Shown one piece after another: positions 1 through 5,691 of a DNA stretch of 5,763 bases (its first letter is position 1; every line of letters starts with the position of its first letter). Where the stretch lies: assembly GCA_900769035.1 (NCBI GenBank), contig CAAGFD010000290.1, positions 1 to 5,763 on the forward strand, given 5' to 3'. Under the pieces are notes generated by a model, which searched no databases, was not told the origin of the DNA, and saw nothing but the letters and a program-made list of their open reading frames with translations. Origin of the DNA: Bacteroidales bacterium. Lineage in GTDB: Bacteria; Bacteroidota; Bacteroidia; Bacteroidales; Paludibacteraceae. The translations under genes and the position numbers were made by a program.

Positions 1-47
1 CCGCTACCGACGGCAACAACCGATGGCAATACGCTCCCCGAGCTTGA

Positions 48-332
48 TTATATGCTATCGCAAAACAAATATCAGAATTATTACCTGATGCAACAATTAT
101 AGCTCCTACAGAAAAAATTCAAGTTTTTGGACAAGGAAATGGTGTTACAATTGGCGGTAGTGGCAAACAAGGTGTTAAAAAGGTAAATGATCTTAAAACT
201 CGAAAATGGATGGGCAAATGGAGGTGTTTTAAAAATGGAAAAATAATAAATACATCAAAAAATGGCTTTATATATAATGTATTTAAAATTATTGAAGATA
301 ATAAAAGCAATAACATAGATGAAGGAAAATGA
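48..332 (+). pseudogene. 3' fragment of a frame-broken coding sequence, possibly the C-terminal tip of a polymorphic toxin
   Basis: This frame is open for 94 codons in AT-rich DNA and ends in TGA at 330-332, overlapping the next start as ATGA. It is closed on the left by TGA at 45-47, and its first ATG is only at 210, so it looks like the tail of a longer gene. Frame 1 is open from base 1 to a TAG at 100-102 and reads TTDGNTLPELDY, resembling the linkers ahead of toxin tips in Bacteroidota proteins. A shift of -1 between about 48 and 100 would join the two frames. G+C is 29 of 50 in bases 1-50 and 14 of 50 in bases 51-100, so composition changes at the same place. The product contains a Gly-rich stretch (VFGQGNGVTIGGSGKQG) and a basic, Trp-containing C-terminus. 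I do not recognise the domain; the toxin-tip idea rests on context. It could equally be a recombined remnant or a sequencing frameshift. Confidence 0.5.
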
Positions 333-1210
333 GATTATTAAGTATCAATATCAAATCATCGATTATTAAAAAAATTATAGTTATATTATTTTTGTTATGC
401 TGCTTTATAATGTATTCCTCTTCATTAACAGCAAAACAAAATTATAGAGATTCTTTGCGTACGTTTTTAGAATATATACAGGAAGATTCTATTACTATAT
501 TTAAAATATTAAATAGTAAATATGCGAGAAAATCACAAAAATTAATCGAATGTTATTTAATGTTTAATGAACGATTGGAATATAACAATGACACTCAAGA
601 ATTAATTTGGAATCATGGATGGTCTGATTCAATTTTTTCTTGTAAATGTGCCGAATATTTAACAGATAAAATTATTAGAGATTCATCTATTAATTTAATA
701 TATCCTTGTTTATTACAGGCATTTTTGATTAATCACAATAAATATAGCGGACAGATATTAGTAAAATGCGCAGAATATTGCGTGGATAATTTTCATTCAC
801 GGGATGCAATTATTATTCCAATTCTATATCATTCCAATTGTGATGAGTCTAACAATTATAAGGAGATTCTACAATATTATGATATGGTTAATTTTATACT
901 AAATAATTCAAAGCATTTGTATTATTTTGATAATAATACAAATAAACAATTAAACTCAATTATAGCAAAATCAACTGGCAATTCTAAATATTACAATAAA
1001 TTCAGAAATTTCATTAATTCTCTCACTGACAACGAATTAGCACGTATTACATTAGAAGAAAAAGAATATATTTCTAATATTCTTTTACAAGGAATTCAAA
1101 ATCAAGAGAAAAAATCTATAATGACATATGCCTTTTTATTATTAACAGGTCAATTTACTGAAAAGAATGAAGAGTTGGGGAAAAAATTACTATCGCTATT
1201 AACAGAATAA
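329..1210 (+). CDS. Hypothetical exported or membrane-anchored protein; candidate partner of the upstream fragment
   Basis: The product is 293 residues and I do not recognise its family. The N-terminus has a basic stretch followed by a strongly hydrophobic segment (about residues 16-29, IIVILFLLCCFIMY) and SSLTA, which fits a signal peptide cut after Ala35 or an uncleaved anchor. The two Cys in LLCC do not make a good lipobox. The rest is rich in Asn, Lys, Ile and Tyr, looks mainly alpha-helical, and has scattered Cys residues including CKCAEY and KCAEYC; the repeated CAEY at about 107 and 147 may mark a helical repeat. The start is fixed by ATGA overlap with the upstream fragment, suggesting translational coupling. 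Base composition is visibly more AT-rich than the operon downstream, as expected of acquired DNA. An immunity or accessory role for the upstream product is inference from position only. Confidence 0.7.
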   Translation: MRLLSINIKSSIIKKIIVILFLLCCFIMYSSSLTAKQNYRDSLRTFLEYIQEDSITIFKILNSKYARKSQKLIECYLMFNERLEYNNDTQELIWNHGWSDSIFSCKCAEYLTDKIIRDSSINLIYPCLLQAFLINHNKYSGQILVKCAEYCVDNFHSRDAIIIPILYHSNCDESNNYKEILQYYDMVNFILNNSKHLYYFDNNTNKQLNSIIAKSTGNSKYYNKFRNFINSLTDNELARITLEEKEYISNILLQGIQNQEKKSIMTYAFLLLTGQFTEKNEELGKKLLSLLTE

Positions 1211-1343
1211 TAACCACTTATTTTTTAATTTATCCACTTCCATGATAATTGCTAAATTTGCGGTTTTAAAATTAAATTAATAATCCTAACTCATTTTGGA
1301 TTACAATGCATAAGATAGTAAAATATCAAACTAAAAACACTCA
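1211..1343. other. AT-rich intergenic spacer without a clear gene
   Basis: No convincing open frame is present. There is a weak 5-bp all-AT hairpin at 1209-1222 followed by Ts (to 1226), just after the stop of the upstream gene, which may be a poor terminator. A 6-bp inverted repeat (TAATCC at 1281-1286, GGATTA at 1298-1303) lacks a T-run. A TAAATTTG at 1253-1260 matches the Bacteroidota -7 element but has no TTG at the right distance. Confidence 0.4.
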
Positions 1344-1374
1344 TTGTAGGAACAAAAAATTATTCTTAACTTTG
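1344..1374 (+). promoter_or_regulatory. Bacteroidota-type promoter for the four-gene operon
   Basis: TTG at 1344-1346 is followed after 20 bases by TAACTTTG at 1367-1374, matching the -33 TTG and -7 TAnnTTTG consensus of the primary sigma factor in Bacteroides. Transcription should begin a few bases after 1374, giving an untranslated leader of roughly 30 bases before the ATG at 1410. That leader is A/C-rich (CACCACATCACA) without a Shine-Dalgarno, as is usual in this phylum. No other good promoter was seen before 4216, so it probably drives all four genes. Confidence 0.75.
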
Positions 1375-1409
1375 CATGTTTAAACAAAGCACATAAACAC
1401 CACATCACA

Positions 1410-1952
1410 ATGAGTAAAATAACTAAAGGTAGCATTGAGTTTTTGACCGTAGCGATTGAATTTTGTAAGTTCATAGAGCAATGTTCTTTGCACCAAAAAG
1501 ACTTTTTAGATAAGATTTCCAAGCTCTTGCCATTGCTGTATTTAAAAGCATCCATGGCAGAAACGGGAGAACCTGTATACGATTCCGAGCCGGAGAAATT
1601 TGTTGACAAATACACTTACAATGAAGTAAAAGATAATATTGCAAATATATTAGGAAATAAAGACCAGTATCTTACTGCTATACACCCCGACATAGCACTG
1701 AGCGACAGCGTAATTGCAGCATCTATTTCAGAAGATTTAGCAGACGTTTATCAATCGGCTAAAGACTTCGTTGAATCGGCAAAAATCGGTGATGAAAATA
1801 TTCTCAACGATGCGTTAATAATATGTATAGCCGATTTCAAAACTTATTGGGGCACACGCCTTTTAAGTGCAGAGCTCGCCATACATCAAATACTAACAAC
1901 ACAAGAAGAAGAGTCTAACGAACCAACAATAACCTCTAATCCGGAACTATAG
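1410..1952 (+). CDS. DUF5063 domain-containing protein
   Basis: The product is 180 residues, soluble, acidic and mostly helical, with no signal peptide or membrane segment. It matches my recollection of the DUF5063 family of Bacteroidota: an N-terminal helical part with LLPLLYLKASM (about residues 40-50), a central region with an acidic ISEDLADVYQSAKDFV stretch, and a C-terminal signature ADFKTYWGTRLLSAELAIHQ. The last 15 or so residues (EEESNEPTITSNPEL) look disordered. The biochemical function of this family is unknown to me, and no catalytic motif is evident. The gene is first in the operon, about 30 bases behind its promoter, and its TAG overlaps the GTG of the exonuclease by one base (TAGTG). 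Recurrence of this pair beside an RlmI-type methyltransferase in Bacteroidales suggests a link to RNA processing, which is inference. Confidence 0.85.
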   Translation: MSKITKGSIEFLTVAIEFCKFIEQCSLHQKDFLDKISKLLPLLYLKASMAETGEPVYDSEPEKFVDKYTYNEVKDNIANILGNKDQYLTAIHPDIALSDSVIAASISEDLADVYQSAKDFVESAKIGDENILNDALIICIADFKTYWGTRLLSAELAIHQILTTQEEESNEPTITSNPEL

Positions 1953-2596
1953 TGATAAATTTTCCAGCTAAAATAGACAAAGAAATAATAAAAGACTTAC
2001 CGAGTTGTAACATAGCCGGCGAAATAGTTATTGTGGATAAACTTCATGATGTAGCACCCGCATTGAAAGAGTTGAAAAAGGCGGAATATGTAGGTTTTGA
2101 CACGGAAACTAAACCCACCTTTAAAGTAGGTCAGCAAAACAAAATATCTCTATTGCAGTTAGCAACGACAGAAAAAGCTTATTTATTCCGACTCAATATG
2201 ATAGGTGAATGCTCTGCAATAAAAAGATACTTGGAAAGCGACAAATACACTAAAATAGGGCTCTCTGTAAAAGACGACTTCCATGCACTCCAAGATTGGA
2301 TGCCATGCAAGCCGAATAATTTCATCGAAATACAAAAATTAGTTCAATTTTTCGGTATAGAAGAGATGAGCCTAAGAAAGATATATGCTATCATTTTCGG
2401 TAAAAAAATATCAAAGAGAGAGAGACTATCTAATTGGGAAGCACCTACGCTATCTCCCGAACAGATAAAATATGCAGCTACTGACGCTTGGGTTTGTATC
2501 GAAATATACAACTACTTATACAACATGATTAACGAAGTAAGCAATGCTCCTATTTCTCCCTCACAATACACTGTTTTCAGCAAGAAAAAAATATGA
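1952..2596 (+). CDS. 3'-5' exonuclease, DEDDy superfamily (RNase D/WRN-like)
   Basis: This 214-residue protein is a single exonuclease domain that would remove nucleotides from 3' ends with two metal ions. All three motifs are present: ExoI FDTET with Asp50 and Glu52, ExoII around Asp109 (GLSVKDDFHAL), and ExoIII YAATD with Tyr174 and Asp178, the Tyr-x3-Asp spacing that defines the DEDDy class. RLSNWE followed by LSPEQIKYAATDAW is typical of the WRN/RNase D branch. No HRDC or helicase domain is attached, so it is a stand-alone version. The start is GTG at 1952, overlapping the previous TAG; the next in-frame ATG lies beyond ExoI, so GTG is required. It overlaps the next gene by 4 bases (ATGA). 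Whether the substrate is RNA or DNA cannot be told from the sequence; operon context favours RNA. Confidence 0.92.
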   Translation: MINFPAKIDKEIIKDLPSCNIAGEIVIVDKLHDVAPALKELKKAEYVGFDTETKPTFKVGQQNKISLLQLATTEKAYLFRLNMIGECSAIKRYLESDKYTKIGLSVKDDFHALQDWMPCKPNNFIEIQKLVQFFGIEEMSLRKIYAIIFGKKISKRERLSNWEAPTLSPEQIKYAATDAWVCIEIYNYLYNMINEVSNAPISPSQYTVFSKKKI

Positions 2597-3768
2597 CTAC
2601 AATACAATTAAAAGCAAAAAAAGAAGAGAATGTATTAAGATTTCACCCGTGGATTTTTTCCGGGGCGATATCCAAAATATATGGCAATCCGCAAGAAGGC
2701 GACATTGTAAGGGTTACCGACAATAAAGGCAATTTTCTTGCCATCGGGCATTACCAAATAGGTAGTATTGCAGTACGCATCCTTAGTTTTAAAGACATAC
2801 AGATTGATAGAGACTTTTGGAAAGAGCGACTGACTGCTGCATACAATATGCGCCAAGCCCTAAATCTAAGTGCAATAACGGAGACAACGGCATACCGATT
2901 GGTACATGGCGAAGGCGATAATTTACCGGGATTAGTTATCGACATTTACGGCAATACCGCCGTAATGCAAGCACACTCGGTGGGTATGCACTACGCAAAA
3001 GATATATTGGCAGAGCTGCTGGTAGACATTATTCCGGAAGTAAAAAACGTTTATTACAAATCATCCAACACTCTACCTTACAAAGCTCCGGTAAAAGCCA
3101 TTGACGAATACCTTATCGGAGGAGGAGAAGAAAATATTGCAATAGAAAACGGTATTAAATTTTATCCAAATTGGATAGAAGGACAAAAAACGGGCTTTTT
3201 TATCGACCAACGCGACAACAGACAATTGCTTGAAAGTTATTCTAAAGGACGTAACGTGCTGAATATGTTTTGCTATACCGGAGGTTTCTCGTTATATGCA
3301 ATGCGAGGAGGTGCAAGTTGCGTTCATTCCGTCGATAGCAGTGAAAAAGCCATTGAATTAACCAACAAGAACATAGAATTAAATTACGGTAAAGATAGTC
3401 GCCACGAAGCATTTGCCGCCGATGCTTTTAAATTTTTAGAAACTATCGACGATAAATACGACTTGATAATACTCGACCCACCTGCATTTGCAAAGCATCG
3501 CGATGCGCTACATAATGCACTACAAGGATATCGTAAAATTAATTATGCTGCATTTCAAAAGATAAGAAAAGGAGGAATACTCTTTACATTCTCTTGTTCT
3601 CAAGCCGTTAATAAAGAACAATTTCGACTTGCAGTTTTCACCGCCGCAGCACAAAGTGGACGCTCCGTAAAAATCTTACATCAACTAACGCAACCAAAAG
3701 ATCACCCGATAAATATTTACCATCCCGAAGGGGAATATCTAAAAGGATTAGTATTATATGTGGAATAA
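2593..3768 (+). CDS. rlmI: Class I SAM-dependent rRNA methyltransferase, RlmI-type (23S rRNA m5C)
   Basis: The 391-residue product has full family length. RlmI of E. coli methylates C5 of cytosine 1962 in 23S rRNA using S-adenosylmethionine. The N-terminal part (about residues 1-75) is a PUA-like RNA-binding domain with HPWIFSGAI and EGDIVRV. A middle segment carries YRLVHGEGDNLPGL (101-114), followed by GQKTGFFIDQRDNR (197-210). The Rossmann domain shows SAM motif I at VLNMFCYTGGFSLYA (222-236), an acidic Asp248 ending strand 2, motif IV LDPPAF (294-299), and motif VI FSCS with the expected catalytic Cys335. All key residues are intact. The ATG is set by ATGA overlap with the exonuclease. 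The PUA plus FSCS arrangement points to COG1092/RlmI rather than RsmB/RsmF. The exact target base in this phylum is inferred from homology. Confidence 0.92.
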   Translation: MTTIQLKAKKEENVLRFHPWIFSGAISKIYGNPQEGDIVRVTDNKGNFLAIGHYQIGSIAVRILSFKDIQIDRDFWKERLTAAYNMRQALNLSAITETTAYRLVHGEGDNLPGLVIDIYGNTAVMQAHSVGMHYAKDILAELLVDIIPEVKNVYYKSSNTLPYKAPVKAIDEYLIGGGEENIAIENGIKFYPNWIEGQKTGFFIDQRDNRQLLESYSKGRNVLNMFCYTGGFSLYAMRGGASCVHSVDSSEKAIELTNKNIELNYGKDSRHEAFAADAFKFLETIDDKYDLIILDPPAFAKHRDALHNALQGYRKINYAAFQKIRKGGILFTFSCSQAVNKEQFRLAVFTAAAQSGRSVKILHQLTQPKDHPINIYHPEGEYLKGLVLYVE

Positions 3769-4216
3769 AAAAACTTTTTTTGCAACAATAATTTGCGTAT
3801 TGCTCTTTAGCACAAACTGTTACTCCCAAATTGAAAACATCTTAGGAGATTGGACAACAATAGATGACAAAGAAAACATACCTGTATCTGTAGTACATAT
3901 CTTCAAAGCAACAAACGGTAAATACTATGGTAAGATAACTGAAATATTAGTAGCCGGATACGAAGATATGAAATGTACCAAATGCAGTGGCGAACTACAC
4001 AATGCGCCGGTAGTGGGTATGGTAATTCTGCGAGATATGGAGTGGAAAGATGGCAAATTATGTGGTGGCTCCGTTTTAGACCCTAATAACGGAAAAACCT
4101 ATTACGGTAAAATTTGGTACGACCCGAAAAGCAAGAAACTCATCTTAAGAGGCTCGCTGGATAAAAAAGGAATTTTAGGAAGAAATCAAGAATGGATTAG
4201 AACAAAACAACAGTAA
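3758..4216 (+). CDS. DUF2147 domain-containing secreted protein
   Basis: The 152-residue product starts with a signal peptide: Lys4-Lys5, a hydrophobic core over about residues 7-17, and a likely cut after CYS at 23, leaving a Gln-initial mature end as is common in Bacteroidota. STNC at 18-21 is a poor lipobox because of Asn at -1. The mature part is a small beta-rich domain fitting DUF2147: GDWTTIDDKEN at the start (30-40), YYGKI (56-60), Cys73-x2-Cys76, APVVGMVIL (84-92), the LDPNNGKTYYGK block (108-119) and LGRNQEWIR near the end. The family is periplasmic or extracytoplasmic with no assigned activity; related folds bind lipids, which is only a hint. The start lies 11 bases inside rlmI, so it is translationally coupled to a cytoplasmic RNA enzyme although its product is exported. 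Confidence 0.88.
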   Translation: MWNKKTFFATIICVLLFSTNCYSQIENILGDWTTIDDKENIPVSVVHIFKATNGKYYGKITEILVAGYEDMKCTKCSGELHNAPVVGMVILRDMEWKDGKLCGGSVLDPNNGKTYYGKIWYDPKSKKLILRGSLDKKGILGRNQEWIRTKQQ

Positions 4217-4467
4217 AAGCGAGGATTCTAATTCAAAAAACTACTTTTAAAGAGGAAAATATTACTTTTTATAATAGCATACGAATAAAAATTCGACCGA
4301 TATAATATTAAATATTGTTATTTTAATATTATACAGCATATTATGATATACAACATCATTATTGTATAACCACCTACATTCAAGTACTTTAACGATAAAT
4401 ATCCTTATTGCATAAATAAATACAATATTAAATTAAGTTAAATTACAAAATTTTACGGACTACACTA
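4217..4467. other. AT-rich intergenic region between the operon and the rlmN promoter
   Basis: No credible coding sequence is present on either strand. The notable content is the 12-bp inverted repeat at 4301-4333 (listed separately) and a small 5-bp hairpin, CGAAT at 4282-4286 with ATTCG at 4291-4295. No hairpin followed by a clean T-run was found, so the 3' end of the upstream operon is not obvious. Confidence 0.5.
4301..4333. repeat. 12-bp perfect all-AT inverted repeat
   Basis: TATAATATTAAA at 4301-4312 is exactly complementary to TTTAATATTATA at 4322-4333 around a 9-base loop. Stems made only of A and T are weak, but 12 consecutive pairs would still fold in RNA. It lies 85 bases after the DUF2147 stop and about 135 bases before the rlmN promoter. 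It may be a 3'-end structure of the upstream mRNA or a binding site for a dimeric regulator. Chance is a real possibility because the surrounding DNA is nearly all A and T. Confidence 0.5.
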
Positions 4468-4497
4468 TTGACAAAACATCAAAATATCGTATATTTG
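4468..4497 (+). promoter_or_regulatory. Bacteroidota-type promoter for the rlmN leader
   Basis: TTG at 4468-4470 (in CTATTGAC) is followed after 19 bases by TATATTTG at 4490-4497, a full match to TAnnTTTG. Transcription is expected to start a few bases beyond 4497, around 4501-4506. That gives a 5' leader of about 120 bases ahead of the rlmN ATG at 4626, unusually long next to the ~30-base leader of the upstream operon, and consistent with the leader having a regulatory job. Confidence 0.8.
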
Positions 4498-4510
4498 CAA
4501 TGTGTTTTTC

Positions 4511-4543
4511 ATGGTATTAGATTTAAGGTTAAGAAAAGATTGA
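4511..4543 (+). CDS. Putative 10-codon leader peptide upstream of rlmN
   Basis: ATG at 4511 opens a frame encoding MVLDLRLRKD and ending in TGA at 4541-4543. It starts only about 5-10 bases after the predicted transcription start and ends exactly one base before the first arm of the attenuator hairpins, which is where a leader peptide should end to let a ribosome influence folding. The codons include three TTA Leu and two Arg (AGG, AGA). The stretch CATGGTATTAGATTTAAGG reminds me of a conserved leader in front of cold-shock or RNA-related genes in Bacteroidales; that is memory, not a search result. Conservation could instead reflect an RNA motif that is not translated. Confidence 0.35.
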   Translation: MVLDLRLRKD

Positions 4544-4593
4544 GGTAGCCGTGTTGGCTGCCCTTTCTTGTTTTAGAAGGGTAGCCTTTTTTT
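4544..4593 (+). promoter_or_regulatory. Candidate transcription attenuator in the rlmN leader
   Basis: Three arms are present. Arm 1 is GGTAGCC (4544-4550), arm 2 is GGCTGCCCTT (4556-4565), arm 3 is AAGGGTAGCC (4577-4586). Arms 1 and 2 form a 7-bp hairpin with a 5-base loop; arms 2 and 3 form a 10-bp hairpin followed by seven Ts. Each pairing contains one G-U pair using the same G4560. The two folds share arm 2 and exclude each other, giving the antiterminator/terminator layout of an attenuator. A ribosome stopping at the TGA at 4541-4543 would cover arm 1 and favour termination; without translation the first hairpin could form and allow transcription into rlmN. The mechanism is inferred; the pairings are seen directly. 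Confidence 0.6.
4556..4593 (+). terminator. Intrinsic terminator hairpin inside the rlmN leader
   Basis: A 10-bp stem (4556-4565 with 4577-4586, one G-U pair, six G-C pairs) closes an 11-base loop and is followed directly by T x7 at 4587-4593. It stands 32 bases before the rlmN ATG and about 60 bases after the -7 element, so it would end transcripts from that promoter unless bypassed. It could also define a short leader RNA of roughly 90 bases. Confidence 0.7.
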
Positions 4594-4625
4594 ATTGTAC
4601 AACCCCATTCACACCACATACGTAT

Positions 4626-5648
4626 ATGAACAACAAAGAACCACTATCAGGCAAAAGTTTAGACGAATTAAAAGAGATTGTTACTACACACAATTTACCT
4701 GTATTCACAGCAAAACAGATTTCCGAATGGATATACAAGAAGCGAGTACGTTCGATAGATGAAATGACGAACATATCGTTAAAAGGCAGAGAATTACTGA
4801 AAGAGCACTACTCTATCGGTCTATCCGACCCTATATGGAGGGCAGAGAGTATAGATGGCACTACAAAATATTTATTCAAAACAGAGCATGGCAATATAGA
4901 AACGGTATACATACCGGAAGACGACAGGGCAACGCTATGCGTATCATGCCAAGTAGGTTGCAAAATGAACTGCTTATTTTGCATGACAGGGAAGCAAGGC
5001 TGGTCCGGCAACCTCACATCAAGCGAAATAACAAACCAGATATTATCTATCCCGGAAAGCGCAAAGCTCACCAATATCGTTTTTATGGGAATGGGAGAGC
5101 CGTTTGACAATCTATTATCCATATTACAAACGTGCAAGATACTAACATCCTCATGGGGTTTAGGATGGAGCCCTCACAGAATAACGGTTTCTACGGTAGG
5201 AGTAATACCCGGTATGATACAATTTATTAAAGAAACAGAATGCCATTTGGCAATATCACTACACAATCCGATACCGTCGGAACGAGCAGAAATAATGCCA
5301 ATGGAAAAGAAATATAGCATCATCCAAGTTATCGACGAGCTAAAGAAGTACGATTGGGAACACCAGCGGAGAGTATCTTTTGAATACATCATGTTCGAAG
5401 GCATCAACGATACACAAAGGCATGCTACCGCTTTGATAAAGTTATTAAAAGGGCTACACTGCAGAATAAACCTTATCAGATTCCATAAAATACCGGAATT
5501 GGCATACTGCAGTCCGTCCGACGCCAAGATGACATCATTCCGCGACTATCTTAGCAACAACGGAATAATCTGCACAATCCGACGTTCAAGAGGTGAAGAT
5601 ATCATGGCTGCCTGCGGTTTATTATCCAGCAATCACAAGCACGAATAA
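4626..5648 (+). CDS. rlmN: 23S rRNA (adenine2503-C2)/tRNA (adenine37-C2) methyltransferase RlmN
   Basis: RlmN is a radical-SAM enzyme that adds a methyl group to C2 of A2503 in 23S rRNA and of A37 in some tRNAs. From ATG 4626 the product is 340 residues, normal for the family. It has an N-terminal accessory domain (about 1-95) and a radical-SAM barrel. The cluster motif is Cys112-x3-Cys116-x2-Cys119 in VGCKMNCLFC. Cys105 (LCVSCQVGC) and Cys330 (GEDIMAACG) correspond to E. coli Cys118 and Cys355, the pair that carries and resolves the methyl intermediate. GMGEP (155-159) is the SAM-binding motif. All catalytic residues are intact, and a native Cys330 with RlmN-type flanks argues for RlmN. A 25-codon extension to GTG 4551 would run through the leader hairpins and encode nothing typical, so it is rejected. 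Expression is probably controlled by the leader attenuator. Confidence 0.96.
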   Translation: MNNKEPLSGKSLDELKEIVTTHNLPVFTAKQISEWIYKKRVRSIDEMTNISLKGRELLKEHYSIGLSDPIWRAESIDGTTKYLFKTEHGNIETVYIPEDDRATLCVSCQVGCKMNCLFCMTGKQGWSGNLTSSEITNQILSIPESAKLTNIVFMGMGEPFDNLLSILQTCKILTSSWGLGWSPHRITVSTVGVIPGMIQFIKETECHLAISLHNPIPSERAEIMPMEKKYSIIQVIDELKKYDWEHQRRVSFEYIMFEGINDTQRHATALIKLLKGLHCRINLIRFHKIPELAYCSPSDAKMTSFRDYLSNNGIICTIRRSRGEDIMAACGLLSSNHKHE

Positions 5649-5652
5649 ATAA

Positions 5653-5690
5653 AAAAAAGCAATTACGAAAAGAAACGTAATTGCTTTTTT
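5653..5690. terminator. Bidirectional intrinsic terminator between rlmN and tRNA-Met
   Basis: GCAATTACG (5659-5667) and CGTAATTGC (5676-5684) form a perfect 9-bp stem around an 8-base loop, flanked by A x8 on the left and T x6 on the right, so pairing extends to 15 bp. The T-run serves rlmN on the plus strand, and the A-run gives the same on the minus strand for the tRNA gene, whose 3' end is at 5692. It begins only 4 bases after the rlmN stop. Confidence 0.9.
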
Positions 5691-5691
5691 G

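Noticed and set aside
61..70. Programmed -1 frameshift at the AAAA run joining frames 1 and 3
   Set aside because: The run does not form a standard X XXY YYZ slippery heptamer in frame, and no downstream stimulatory hairpin was seen. A mutation, recombination junction or read error is simpler.
1209..1226. Terminator after the 293-residue protein
   Set aside because: Only five A-T pairs precede the Ts, too weak to call as a terminator; it is mentioned in the spacer entry instead.
1253..1260. TAAATTTG as a second promoter ahead of the DUF5063 gene
   Set aside because: No TTG lies 19-21 bases upstream, and the element at 1344-1374 is complete and better placed.
1331..1615. Minus-strand open frame of 94 codons across the operon promoter
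   Set aside because: It overlaps the promoter and the start of the DUF5063 gene, and its translation resembles no protein family I know.
4551..4625. Upstream GTG start that would add 25 residues to RlmN
   Set aside because: The extension lies inside the leader hairpins and T-run, encodes no RlmN-like sequence, and the ATG at 4626 gives the normal family length.
4808..5527. Long open frames on the minus strand inside rlmN
   Set aside because: They lie entirely opposite rlmN, which has all its catalytic motifs, and their products show no recognisable domain or start context.
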